A stretch of DNA of 64,000 nt, taken from Chloranthus sessilifolius (lineage: Eukaryota > Streptophyta > Magnoliopsida > Chloranthales > Chloranthaceae). Position numbers and translations under genes: made by a program. Every line of letters starts with the position of its first letter. Position 1 is the first letter of the stretch. The stretch lies in contig CM037584.1 of the NCBI GenBank assembly GCA_021018995.1, positions 149,127,317-149,191,316 on the forward strand, in the 5' to 3' direction. This document shows positions 10,791-21,601 of the stretch, in pieces. Under the pieces are notes generated by a model. The model did no database searches. It was not told the origin of the DNA and worked only from the letters and a program-made list of their open reading frames with translations.

Positions 10791-11460
10791 GCACCCAACC
10801 TTGCCCAGAGCAAATGCGTCAAGAAAACGATAGAGTTTGGCTAAGACCAAATGCATCACTGACTGACCCCCCCTCTAAGTCTGTCAAAACATCGCAGAGA
10901 GCAAGAGAGAAACTCTCACCCCTAGTGAAGAAAAGGATTTCAGAAATGAGACCTAGAGCAAAGGCCTTCACATTGAACACATTTTGGACTGGAAATTTTC
11001 GAAGACTTTTGTCACCAGAAAGTTCTCTTAGGAATTTTATCGAACACCTGGTGGGCCCTCTAATGAGACTTTTCTCATATTCGGATTACTTCAAACCTAG
11101 AGTGAGGTGGACAGCTTTAGCATAGCCTTCCTTCGGTACAACTCTTGCAAGGCCACTGTGGAGTTTCAAGCCTGACAGATTGAAGAGCTCTTCAAGTGTG
11201 GGGGATAGTTCCCGCTTCCCAAAATGGAACACATGGACATTTACATCCCAAAAGGACGTTGCCGCATGGAGTAGGTCCCATCGTGGAGGAACCTCAAGGA
11301 AGGATGAGAGGCGTGACAAATCGACCCGATCTAAATCAATGAGCTTACTCTCATTCAAGCTCCCAAGCCAACTTTTGAGAAAACTAGGCCCTAAGCCCAA
11401 AGAGGGGAGTAAATTGGTTTCGGGCCCTCCATGTAAGGGAGGGTTGGAAAGCGGGTCCAT
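10791..11460 (-). pseudogene. Antisense plant mobile domain gene 2 (N-terminal part, interrupted)
   Basis: The reading frame starts with ATG at 11460 (MDPLSNPPLHGGPE) and shows the PMD signature: DLLHAATSFWDVNVHVFHFG, then ELSPTLEELFNLSGL, which corresponds to the W...H.FHLP.GE.T.TLED..LL.GL pattern of this family. After an in-frame TAA at about 11086 the same frame continues recognisably (VFNVKAFALGLISEILFFT) to about 10830, with one more stop. The insertion of A then cuts it. PMD proteins (Pfam PF10536) occur both as transposon genes and as host genes such as MAIL1/MAIN. What this copy does is unknown. It is antisense to element F and has a promoter-like region upstream (11598-11699). Confidence 0.7.
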
Positions 11461-11597
11461 TTACATACAAGGAATTTTCAAAAATATAAAAATTCGATGT
11501 AGGACGACAGACCCACCCTTGGGAAGGCAAGGAGAGAAAACAGTAGCAGAAAAAGTTAAGCCAAAATGAAAAGAGAAGGAAAAAGAACTTTCTCGGG

Positions 11598-11699
11598 CTT
11601 ATAAAGGCCCACTACCCCCCAGGAAGCACCCGGCGGATGTATTACATGCACCAGTGCAATTTTCCCAAGAATTGACCTGGCGCATGTAATACATGCGCA
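11598..11699 (-). promoter_or_regulatory. Promoter-like region of antisense PMD gene 2
   Basis: Two copies of a palindromic motif lie 44 bp apart: an imperfect one at 11634-11651 (ATGTATTACATGCACC) and GCGCATGTAATACATGCGC within 11678-11699. About 30 bp further along the minus strand is TTTATAAG, then CCCGAG and a pyrimidine-rich leader running toward the ATG at 11460. The order motif pair, TATA, CCCGAG, leader is the same as at PMD gene 1. Confidence 0.6.
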
Positions 11700-12104
11700 A
11701 GACCAATCTGCCCCCCTAGCCAGTTCACCTATGCTTCATGCTGTGATCACATAACAAAATTTTTTTTTATTGCACCTAACTTATATAAGCATTTTTTTGT
11801 GCAAGAAAAATCCACATCAAAGGAAAATAAAACATTGAACAAAGCAGGTAGCCTAGGAGGCCCTATCTTTTATGCCACAATCAAACCCATCCTGCAAGCA
11901 ATCAAATACAATACAAGGGAAGCAGAGCATGCGATAAAAAGGAAAAAAGCACTAATATTCCAAAGAAGCTGAAAAACCATCGAAAAGAAAATGAACAAAA
12001 CATCACATCTTCCATTACAAATTGATCAAATTCCCAAGAATATGTCCCAGAATGTCTAAAAATTCAAAACCAAAAGCTAAGCCTAATCCTTGTTGGCGCC
12101 CTTC
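11700..12104. other. Spacer between the two antisense PMD genes
   Basis: I see no coding sequence. It is A-rich on the plus strand and separates the end of PMD gene 1 from the promoter of PMD gene 2. The two genes point the same way, so this should hold the 3' end of gene 1; no clear poly(A) signal could be singled out. Confidence 0.5.
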
Positions 12105-14481
12105 TATTTCTTTTGTCGACGTGAAGAGATTTGATAGGTCCGAATGTCTCCTACTTTGGTCAATGCCTGACAAAGTCGGCTAAGCAGGGAGTGCGACTCC
12201 TTTTCACGAGCACGTTGTAGGTCAATAATCGAGATCAGTTGAAAGAAATGGAAAGACAATAATCAAAGAACGGTCAGTATGATGCTCACCACTTCCACAT
12301 CCTGGAGACCGACAGTGTTGCGATAATATTCAACCTGATTCATGGCCGACTCATAGTCCTGCATTTAGAAAAAGAAGGATATCAGCTATAGGGGATACAA
12401 GTATAAATACAAGCATATCTTTGAAAAGGAAAAAAACATGCAGAAATGGAAAAAATTACCCCGAGAACTAACACAGGAGGGGGAACCCGGATAGCCTTTG
12501 TAAATAAACGAGCCAGCTCCTCTACATCTGAGCATAAATCCGTAAGGAATGCATCATCAAGGCATCTGAAACCACTCGAGACCTCAACGGCTGAGCTACT
12601 CAAAACTCCTATACTGGAGGGGCCTAAAGGAGCAGCCCTAGATGAAGGACCAGCTCCTAAGGCCACAACAATACCCGCCATTGCCCCATCATCATCATCA
12701 AAGTTTCCTCCCTGCTCAAACTATGAAAAGAAATAGGGTTTCCATTAGTAGAGATCACAAGTTAATCAAAGCTAGGGGAACCGATCTAAAGGAAAAGCTA
12801 AGAATTTTGCGCCAGGAACGAAGTGCGGGAGAAGAGACTGATAAGGCAAAGACTCATGCAACATCCGATAGTCTCTGGGCGTCAGGAAGGCATTGATAGG
12901 GACCCCATTTTGAAGAAATTCGGCAGTAAGCTCTTCAATAGTACCCATTGGCTCCATGACATCTGTAGGAGGACCCGAGGGCACGGCAGGATAGTCCCGA
13001 TACTAATGAACTGCCCGCTCCCCCAGGTAGTAAGCCCCAGCCCAAGCCCCATAAAAAAAGATGTAGCGGTCGATGAAGAAGCGAGATGGACCTACAACGA
13101 CTCGATCCCAATAAGGAGAACCAATGTAGGGGTCATATATGACATGCCTAAATCAAGGAGTGTCCAATCAGTCAGACATGAAACACAATAAAGGAGAAAC
13201 ACTGAAATGAAAAAGAGGAAAAATAGTCTTACCTGCTCTGGGACCAGCAGGTCAAATTGGGACCTTAGGCCCATCTCACAGTGTTTCATGCCAACATCCC
13301 TGCAATAGTATTTATTCCAATTACTCAGAAGCGGATAAGTGTATATATCAGATTGAAGAAGGGGCGGCCAGGATGAAAGTGAAAATACCCCCATGCCTGA
13401 TGAGAGCAGTGCATAATAGATGGGTCAGAAGTAAAGAATGATTATCCAAATAAACTGAGAAAAGCAAAAGAGTCAGAAGTTACCTCTAAAGCAGGCCAAA
13501 AGCCGACAACGAACTTTTCATTTCCAACAGAGACTCGGACTAGGCTGGACATCAACACAGCATAATCGGTCCCGCCCCAGTCATATCTATGCATGTCATT
13601 CCAGTTTTCCATAAGGCTAAGCAAGGCTAAGGAGACCTGTCCGCCGCTAGCATTTGTGAAGAGGGTCTTGTGCAGCAGTAAAAGGAGCGAGATGTGGACC
13701 AACACCACCGCGCACTCAGGCTCAATATAAATGTCCACTTCTAGCTGCCCCAGATCTACTAACGCATTCAGATCACAAAGATCAGACAGATAAGTCATTT
13801 AAACCTCAGTACCATGCAGACTTGTGGAAGGAGGATAAGCCCATATTAATCGGATGACCTCATCACGGTCAGGCACTGCAAGGTTAGCCACCGGAACACC
13901 CGCTATCTGGACCCCTGTAACCATGGCCTAATCTACGGGAGTCAAAGTCATTTCGGCCATGGCCATGTGAAAGGTCATGGTCTCCAGATGAAAATGCTCA
14001 ATCAGGGCCCTCAGATAGGCCGCGTCAGCTCGCATGGAGGGGCATGAAAGGAACTCTCCAAAGTCGGCCTGTTCTAGTAGGAACTTCATGATCAGTGGGA
14101 GGGAGCGATAAAATTGCTGAAAGTCCAACTGATCTCCTCGAAACAAAATTTGGGGCAGGTCCTGCACCAAAGTAAAAGAAGCATCAAATCATGGAAACAC
14201 AGCAAGATCGCACAAGAAAAAAAAAACTAAACTTATCCCTTAACCTTGGCAGCGATACCGAAATTGGAGATATGAATATTCTGCTGATGAAGGAGACCCG
14301 CATGGGCGGCCTCGCCCTGCATTTCATACCAAGAACCGGAAGGGCATTGCACTCCAATGAATCGTTCCCCCCGGGGACCATAAACCACTTCCGGCCCCTC
14401 TTCTTGTTCCTCCTTGTGCATGTATTCTTCTTCACTCGACATTCTGGGGCAAATACGAGCAATCATGTCAGGGTTGATCAA
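12105..14481 (-). pseudogene. Antisense plant mobile domain gene 1, multi-exon, with nonsense codons
   Basis: The gene can be read as about seven exons with GT-AG borders. Exon 1: 14481 to about 14247 (MINPDMIARICPRMSSEEEY), donor GCCAAG/gttaag. Exon 2: acceptor gtgcag/GACCTG near 14165, through HFHLETMTFHMAMAEMTL and ENWNDMHRYDWGGTDYAVLM, to donor TTAGAG/gtaact near 13488. Exon 3: about 13405-13240, donor AGCAG/gtaagac. Exon 4: from about 13159, with YDPYIGSPYWDRVVVGPSRF and AYYLGERAV. Exon 5: about 12712-12467, donor CTCGGG/gtaatt. Short exons follow near 12355-12289 and 12245-12105. HRYDWG and YLGERAV are PMD hallmarks. Stops in frame: TAG near 13925, TAA near 13799 and TAG near 13020. So it is a decayed but structurally complete gene, antisense to F. 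Confidence 0.75.
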
Positions 14482-15179
14482 TGATAAGAAACCATTGTGC
14501 TACAGGTCAAGGGCAGGTAAGTATGCTAATCCCCTCTCTTTTTTTTCCCAAAAAAAAAAATTAATAAATATAAAACAAAAATAAAATGTTCCCCTTTCCT
14601 TTTTACAAAAATCAAAAAAAAAATTCCTTCTTTTTTCACAAATTTTTAAATAAATAAAATAAATAAATAAACAAATAGAAAACAATAAAAATTATATATA
14701 CAAAAATTTCTTTCTTGATGTGCAAAATAAATAAAAATAAAAATTATATATACAACAATTTCTTTCTTTATTTGCAAAAATAAAAACAAAAAGAAAAAAA
14801 TAGATATATGTCCTACTTAAACCCATAAAAAAGCAAAAATGGAGCATCATTCATGGAGTAAACATCAAACCCATCATAAATAATCATGCTAACAAGAGAA
14901 ATAACTCATTTATCATCCAAGAAAGCAAGATTCATAAACACATTGCAAAATATTTCAAGAAAAATAAAAAAAGAATAGGTTTAAAGCAATTACTTTCAAA
15001 AAGAAATTAGGTCCTTCATCCGGCATAGAGCGGGTGTTTAATCGGCGCGAGCAAACACCGGCAATGAAGCACGCTGGGAATCGATCCAAGGGAACCCTAG
15101 GAAGGAGACCTATTTCGGTATGGAGAGGGAGGGAGAGAAAAAATTTGAAATAACCTTTTTTTGGCTCGGGCTCGGGCTC
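14482..15179 (-). other. Leader or upstream region of PMD gene 1
   Basis: No convincing coding sequence is present. The part from 14540 to 14810 is A/T simple sequence (runs of A, and ATAAATAAA-like repeats). Near 15120-15160 the minus strand is pyrimidine-rich (CTCTCCCTCCCTCTCC), as expected for the leader just downstream of a promoter. The stretch could hold a 5' UTR intron, since a TGTAG acceptor-like site lies just ahead of the first coding exon. Confidence 0.4.
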
Positions 15180-15293
15180 GGGGGGGGGGGGGGGGGGCTT
15201 AAAATCATCCCCAGGTCATGCTTGGCGCATGTATTACATGTGCAAAGTGTATTTTGGCCCCTATTTGGCCTGGCATAGGTAATACATGCGCTA
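15180..15293 (-). promoter_or_regulatory. Promoter-like region of antisense PMD gene 1
   Basis: A pair of palindromic motifs, GCGCATGTATTACATGTGC within 15222-15245 and a weaker copy TAGGTAATACATGCGC in 15271-15293, is followed on the minus strand by TTTTAAG, a run of 18 C (15180-15197 as G on the plus strand), a triple CCCGAG/GAGCC repeat and a pyrimidine-rich leader. This repeats the order found at PMD gene 2. The G18 tract may be mis-sized in the assembly. Confidence 0.55.
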
Positions 15294-15480
15294 GGCTACT
15301 TTCGGGTTGGGTTCTGGCTAGGTGTGGTTTATACACACCTGGCCTGATCCCTTTTCTTTTGTTTTGTTATTCTATAGGTGCACGCACTCCCAAATGGAAT
15401 ATCAACTCTCATTTTACTTGCCTGGGAAGTTGTGCTAGAATAAGTGGATCGAGATTGATGAGCATGGTCAAAAAAACAAA

Positions 15481-15998
15481 ATCTCGACCCCACATAAACA
15501 TAAAAATCCAAAAAAATTCACATAAAATAAAAAAAAGGATTCACATAAAATGATAACATAAAAGTCAAAAAATCTTTTTCCATATCAAATGATAGAAAAT
15601 AATGAAAAAAAATCTACATAAAATAAATAAAAAATGGCATGTACTCCCAAAAAGCATTGCGACGTTTATTTGCTCTGCTCGGGCTATCGTGCTAAATTAA
15701 CCTTGGGATCGATGGGTTCGCCCAAAGACCTCGAACCCTGAATCTCGATCACACATAAACATAAAAATCCAAAAAAATTCACATAAAATAATAAAAAGGA
15801 TCCATATAGAATGATAACATAAAAGTCAAAAAATCTTTTCCACATAAAATGATAGAAAATAACGAAAAAAATTTGCATAAAATGAATAAAAAATGGCATG
15901 TACTCCCAAAAAGCGTTACGACATTTATTTGCTCTGCTCGGGTAATCATGCTAAATTAACCTTGGGATCGATGGGTTTGCCCAAAGACCTCGAACCCT
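15481..15998. repeat. Tandem duplication of about 260 bp in element F 3' UTR
   Basis: Two head-to-tail copies (15481-15740 and 15741-15998) each run from ATCTCGA(C/T)C through an A-rich stretch with ACATAAAA repeats to GACCTCGAACCCT. They are over 90 % identical by eye. No ORF is conserved. Tandem repeats in the 3' UTR are common in Tat-lineage elements. Confidence 0.85.
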
Positions 15999-16446
15999 AC
16001 TTCATGCAGGGGCACTCGTGACCGATCAGATAGGGAAATCAATGCCTCAAATGATTGGACACAAACTATGGACCTTTACATATTTGCTTCGCGCCTATCT
16101 TTAAGCATGGGTTGATCACCCTTTCGCTCTCGGGGCTATTTTATTCAAAATAAAAATCAAACCTTGAACATCTTTAATCATCTCGAGAAGCAGACATTTT
16201 TTCTAGCATATTGAGCTTTCGCAACTCGCTCCACCTCAGTTATGCCCAGTAATGTTGTTAAATGCTTGGGGACCAATAACCTTAAGGAACGAACATTTTT
16301 TCAGATATATAGGGCCTTCATTTTCTCACCATGTTACTCACCTGATGTTTGAGGTTCATTTTGAATACAACAGACCCGTCAGTAATGCCTTGGGACTCTT
16401 CAGATGTCTCTTGTCTTTAGTATTCGATCATTCGTGATCGGATACC
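15999..16446 (+). other. Element F terminal 3' UTR
   Basis: No coding sequence is visible. The stretch leads into the polypurine tract and 3' LTR and looks like ordinary untranslated element sequence. Confidence 0.6.
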
Positions 16447-16459
16447 AAAGGGGGGTATC
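16447..16459 (+). promoter_or_regulatory. Polypurine tract of element F
   Basis: AAAGGGGGGTATC lies directly before the TGTAGACACCCC start of the LTR on the plus strand. This fixes the orientation of F. Confidence 0.8.
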
Positions 16460-16841
16460 TGTAGACACCCCGATTTGGTCGAAGGCCCGACTGAAACATA
16501 TTTCGAGAGTGGCACACTTTCGAGCTTTTGATGGTAGGTATCGTAACCTTAGGAATCACCCCGGATCCGTTAGAACCCATCCCAATCCTTTAGAACCCAT
16601 CCCAAATCTTTAGAACCCCTTTTGAACCCTAAGCCTAACCTTCCCAAGAAATGGTCAAAGAGTTATGCACTAGGACTAGCTGAGATCTTCTACTATGATC
16701 AAATCATATACCATTGAAAAGTAGAAGTCTCCATCTTTCCAACAAGCTAAGAATCACCTTAATCGGAGTTGTACATCAAAAGATATAGCGTTCCAAAGTT
16801 TCCAAAAATTAAGGCTTTGGGTGGGGATCCATATGGGATTT

Positions 16842-17010
16842 AGTGCATGCAATACATGCGCCAAGCAGTTTCTGGGAAGAAATGGCTGGGCGCAAGTATT
16901 AGTTGCACCAGCCATATGTGCCCCCCCCCCCTGCGGGCAAGGAACTTCCGAAACACTGTTTTGGCATTATTTTACTGTACCTAAGCTTGGTGCAAGTATT
17001 AGTTGTGCCA
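16842..17010 (+). repeat. U3 array of GCGCA...ATTA...TGCGC palindromes in F LTR
   Basis: Three copies occur: GTGCATGCAATACATGCGCC, then GCGCAAGTATTAGTTGCACC 45 bp later, then GTGCAAGTATTAGTTGTGCC 100 bp further. They lie about 280-450 bp upstream of the LTR TATA box. The same motif stands in pairs upstream of both antisense PMD genes. Confidence 0.65.
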
Positions 17011-17290
17011 GGCGTAGCTACAATAACTGGGGGTTTTTTTGCTCGAATTTCATCTTTGGGGTTTGACTTGTTGACCATCTTGATGCCCTGGGTGTGCTTC
17101 ACTTGTTCTATTGCACCCTTCCTTATCCTATTTGCACTCAAGTGATTTGAAACACTACCCTATCATCTACCATTAAAGCTACTTTCACACTTTTCTAAGC
17201 TTCAAAAATCCTAGGAAACCTTAGATGCTTGATTACCTAATTGCTAATCCAACTTAAGCCTCTAAGCATCCTCCTAACCTCTACTTTTCC

Positions 17291-17300
17291 TATAAATAGA
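17291..17300 (+). promoter_or_regulatory. TATA box of F LTR
   Basis: TATAAATAGA is followed about 30 bp later by a pyrimidine-rich tract, the usual layout of a plant core promoter. It divides U3 (about 830 bp) from R/U5 (about 390 bp). Confidence 0.7.
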
Positions 17301-17699
17301 GAGGCACCCCTCCCTTTGAAAGGGCTTGAAAATTTTCTTAAGAGAGAAGATTAAGAAAGAAGGTCCCTCTCCCCTTTGGTGCCCCTTTTGCATACAAATT
17401 AGAATTCCCAAGCTCCCTTTTAGACCTTAACTTTCATCAAAAGCTCTTAGTTTAGGTGAGAGATACCCTCTAGCCTTCCTTCTTTACCTCTTAGCTATCA
17501 AGCCCTAGGAGCTAGAACCCTTGTTCTAACCATACAAGCCATTGGAAGCTCACCGAAGTACGCTTACTCCAGTATCCACAAAGGTGCAACAAGGGCCTGA
17601 GAGCTCTGGCTCTCTCCTCTACACCTCTACCTTCTTTCTCCTTTCTCTATCCTCAGATTTGTGTCGTTATGCCGCCGAAATTTTGATAGGAACGGAGGA

Positions 17700-19749
17700 G
17701 GCTGCCTGAGCAGCTGCCTCTGCTGCAGCCAGCTCTGCTGCTGACTCTCAAGCAACCACCTCAAGTGTGCCAACTATCCCCACCTCCATTCCCTTGCTAG
17801 CCATTGTACCAACCATCCATACACCTATTACCTCTACAACAGCAACCTCATTACCTCAACAGCCACTTATTACTTCATCACCCATAACCCCCATACTCAC
17901 TTCCATTCCCATGCTAGCTATTGTGCCATCCAGCACTACCTCAACCACCACTACATCACCTACATCAACCATCCCTAAAATAATTCTACCCATTTTCCCT
18001 GCACACCCCAGCCCACCTGTTAAAGTCACATACACCAAAAAGAAAACATCATAGATCACCAAAGCCCCCACTCAACCTCTCTAGCCCATTACTTTACTAG
18101 CCCCTACGCTCTTACCTCACTCCATTCAAATTCAAGAACCCCTAATCACCACTGATCTACCATCACCATCACCTCCATCTCCATTCCACTATGCTGAACC
18201 TGAGCCTCAAATTCCTGACATCCCACACAGCTCTCCTATTTCCTCACCTCAGCCCATTGGAATCTCCACACACACTGTAACTGAACCCTTGGGCCAATCC
18301 AATCCTTATCCCCCATCCCATGACCAAGACCTCTTCTCATCACAGGGGTACTCAACAATGATGGACTCTATCATAGGAGACATCAACTATGAGTTTACCC
18401 CTCTCCCGGATTCACCATAGCCCCATCACTTTACCAACCCCTACTTCACCACAGCCAACCAGCTTCCATCATACAACCACTTCACAATTTCAACCAATTC
18501 CAACCACCCAACCCTCAGCCCCTATCATAGTTGATCCCCTACCTTAAATCCTTAACCTCCTCCTTTCACTTCAAACCCATGTGCTAGCCAACACCCAATC
18601 CCAAACATCCATTGAGGCCAACCTTTAAGCCATGCACTCCACCCTCCAAAACTAGGCCTCCATTCAATCCAGTTTACAAGCCATCCAATCAACCTTATCA
18701 ACCTTAACCCAACCTTCCCAATAGCCATTTATCCCTCTACCTACCCATATACCTACACCACTCCCATCTACCCAACCCTTAACCTTAGCAGCAACACCTG
18801 TTGCTGTTACATACATTGAACCTGTTCCAGAAGCCCCTACAATAACATTTACCAATGCCTTAACCCAAACATACCTTGAACCTGAACCTGAACCCCAACC
18901 TACAGCTCCACCTGTAGTAGCAATATCTAATGCTGCCACAGAAGTGGAAAACCTATTCCCCACCTCAATTCCACCCCAAATTGACCCTGAGGTGATAGGC
19001 CTCACAGAACCTGAACTTGAAGTTTGCCATCCAATACCCTCTACCTCCACCCTACCCATGCCATCATCCATCCCATCATCATTGTTGGCTGACCCTTCTT
19101 CAACTGCTAAGCAGCACATACTACCTGCCTCTTTCAACGCCATGCCCCCATACTCCACCCTCTTAAGAGTAATGCAGGAAAATGCCTACATCAAGAGGGA
19201 TGTGATTAGGGGCATTGCAGACCTCAAAACCATAGTTAGATAGCCCCTCCTAGATCGAATCAAGATTTTAGAACTCACTCATAAGATGGAGAAAGAGAGA
19301 CTCAAGCATGGTTGGAGAGAAACACTACTAAAACATAATGAAGAGAAGAATATAGCTGATGGGATGGAGGATGTAATCAAGAATCTATAGGTGACCCTGA
19401 GATTGGTGGAGGAGAGGGCCAATGATTTTGCTAGGACTGTTGTAGCATTGTAACATAACTTATCTGATATTGGTGATAGAGATTTAGAAGAAGCAGCTGC
19501 AAAACTCTTCACTGTTGTTGCCCTCCCCTGCCAACTGTCCAAAAACCCAAAGAGCCAAGAAAAATCAAGTCTGACATCAACATAAAGGAGCCTGCTTCAA
19601 AGCCAGAGCCAACTCCTAAGAAGAGGAGCAGCACCAAGCAAAAGAGGACTACTTCAAAGAGATCCCAGTCCACTGCTGCTGCTCTCAAGAAAGCAAAAGG
19701 CAAAGGTGTCCAAGACAAGGCTGATACAGCAGAAAATTTAGATGATTAG
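17700..19749 (+). pseudogene. Env-like ORF of element E, C-terminal part (degenerate)
   Basis: The frame encodes a Pro/Thr/Ser-rich protein (TIPTSIPLLAIVPTIHTPIT, SPPVKVTYTKKKTS), then a more ordered part (MPPYSTLLRVMQENAYIKRD, GIADLKTIVR), a probable coiled coil and a basic Ala/Lys-rich tail ending DTAENLDD and TAG at 19747-19749. Many stops interrupt it, for example near 18052, 18418 and 19242. It matches the last two thirds of the ORF behind integrase in D. No membrane segment is seen, so the label env-like refers only to its place in Athila elements. Gly/Val-rich ORFs on the other strand here are shadows. Confidence 0.75.
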
Positions 19750-21588
19750 ATTTGTACATGTAGTTAGTTAGAATGTTTTTGTAGAATCTTTTTGTAGTTA
19801 TTTTCACTTGCATTGTACAAATTTCTGTGTTATAAATGAAAATTCTCTTTGATAGCTTTTATGTGAACTTTATTTGGCCTACTTTATTTATGTGAGTATG
19901 GTTTGCTACTTTTACTTACCTATTTTGTTGTCTTCTTTTTACCAAAATACACTGTTGCACATGTCCTTTATCTTTAAACCAGTAAGGACACTGTTTTTCA
20001 TAGGTTTGGGGGTGTGGTAAGGTTTACCAATGATGTAGTTAACCTAAGTGCAGCAGAACCAAGGAAGTAAGATAGAAATATAGCTGTGTTCACCAAAGAA
20101 ACTTTGAATATGAGGAAATTTAAAATTTTGTAGACCTTTATGCATTAAAAGCTTTTAAAATTTAATATTTCTATGAGGTGAACAGTAAGAAAACTCATTT
20201 GTGTCAGCACTTAGCGAACCATCAAAGAGAAAAAAAGGTAAGGACATGCCTATGAGTTCAATACCTAGTGAGATTTGGGCCTACAAAATTTTTTCTCTTT
20301 GAGGAGTGTCTTAGGCAATTCTTTTTGCTCTAAGGACTAGCTGAGTCTATTTCCTCACTAAAAGTTAGGCATCGCCAAGTTGAAATAGCTGAGAGTACCC
20401 ATGACATTTAGGAAACGATCAAGGCCTTCTCATGGACAGTTATAGCTTAAAGATACGAAACCTAGTAACCTGCCCTTGTGCATACACCTTTTGAGCCTTA
20501 ATTTCCAATTTTATTTAAAATACACCAGAGTATTTGCACCTAAACCTGTGAACCTGATTCAAACCTACCCCCACTCTAAGAGTTCAGAAGGTAAAGGAGA
20601 AGGAGTTGAAGATGGACAAGCTAGGGTCAATACTTGGTGAATGGGAAAGACATACAACAAGGAGGACAACAGTGTGGCTGTTGGGAAGAAGAGGGTGGCA
20701 TTTTAGAAAAATAAAAACAAAAAGAAAAGAAAAATATATCTAAAAGACAAAAAAAAAAATATATATATATATATATATAATGAAAAGGAATTGAGAGGAA
20801 TCAAGAGGGAATTTCATTGAAAAAAGTAAAAATAAGAGGAGAAGCTGACCACTTCAAGTCTGAAAAATATTAAAGAAGATGAAATATGCTGAAATTAAAA
20901 GAAGGTAATGTCATGAATCACCTCCTTCACCTGCTGATTTCTCAATTTTGCATTCTTTTCACCCTTCCACTCTTTGTAACTTACACCCATAAGCCACATT
21001 ACAACCCAGCCATAAGACCTTGTGATCCTAAGTTGAATGAGCAGTTATGTGGAGATATGGAGTTGTCCAATCTATGGTGAGAAATAGTCAATGATGCCTG
21101 AATTTAAGAGCCTTGCCTATGCTCATTATTTGCAGAACCATTTGGGGGCTATAACTGCTCTTGAGCTTGTGTGAAAATGAAAACCCTCAAAGTTCATTGT
21201 GAGAGACTGCCCTGGGTAAGCATTGGGACTGACATTGCATGTAATATTTTTCGAATTGATGTTGATGTAAGAGTTTTTATGTTAAAAGGTATGTACATTT
21301 CATTTGTTAAACTCCTCACATTTTTAAAAGAATTAAGGGTGGACTGATGCTCTGATTCTTGAATACTGATTTGGTGATGTTGCACTTTTGTTAACTATTT
21401 TCATTGAGAAGTTTGTCGGTACCTTCACTGAAAACCCTCAGGATACTTCACTCCTCCAGGAGGGATCAACTAGGGGCTTAAAAGGCTTGATGCATAAGCT
21501 AAATATATATGTGCTCCCTACGAAAGTGGCATTTACATTCCTAGAGTAATTGTTTAAATTTTGCTTTGCTCGAGGACTAGCAAAGATT
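19750..21588 (+). other. Element E 3' untranslated region
   Basis: No coding region is visible. It holds an internal polypurine-like tract near its start, a run of A followed by a (TA)n microsatellite at about 20750-20780, and the block GAGGACTAGCAAAGATTAGG before the real polypurine tract. The whole region recurs inverted in D (24317-26256). Confidence 0.75.
20002..20016 (+). promoter_or_regulatory. Internal polypurine-like tract of element E
   Basis: AGGTTTGGGGGTGTG is identical over 15 bases to the sequence spanning the true polypurine tract and LTR start at 21589-21603. It lies about 1.6 kb upstream, just behind the env-like ORF. Element B has AAGTTTGGGGGCGTGG at the same relative place. 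It might prime plus-strand synthesis; that role is inferred. Confidence 0.5.
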
Positions 21589-21601
21589 AGGTTTGGGGGT
21601 G
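21589..21601 (+). promoter_or_regulatory. Polypurine tract of element E
   Basis: AGGTTTGGGGGTG stands directly before the LTR start TGTTATTCATTG. It is the same tract as in A, B and C. Confidence 0.85.

Larger units (their letters stand above)
10791..17690 (+). mobile_element. Element F: 3' part of a Tat-type gypsy retrotransposon with antisense PMD genes
   Basis: A polypurine tract (AAAGGGGGGTATC) directly precedes an LTR beginning TGTAGACACCCC with a plus-strand TATA box, so the element runs left to right. Upstream, on the opposite strand, are two plant mobile domain genes. Extra antisense ORFs between pol and the 3' LTR are known from the Tat/Ogre lineage of plant gypsy elements, which is the basis of the classification. 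No gag-pol is visible: it would lie left of element A, which is inserted at 10790. The right end of the LTR is not sharply defined because E is truncated there. Confidence 0.75.
16460..17690 (+). repeat. Element F 3' LTR
   Basis: It starts TGTAGACACCCC right after the polypurine tract. U3 carries three copies of the palindromic motif (16842-16863, 16887-16910, 16987-17010). The TATA box TATAAATAGA is at 17291-17300, and a pyrimidine-rich transcribed part follows. The 3' border is approximate: sequence similar to element D begins near 17700, and no clear CA end with a target duplication could be identified. Confidence 0.75.

Noticed and set aside
18664-19158. Gly/Val-rich minus-strand ORF (and its mirror 26848-27345 on plus)
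   Set aside because: It is the shadow of the Pro/Thr-rich env-like frame on the other strand; stop-poor simply because of base composition.
20750-20780. (TA)n and poly-A tract as a possible origin or matrix attachment site
   Set aside because: A simple microsatellite within a 3' UTR; nothing else supports such a function.
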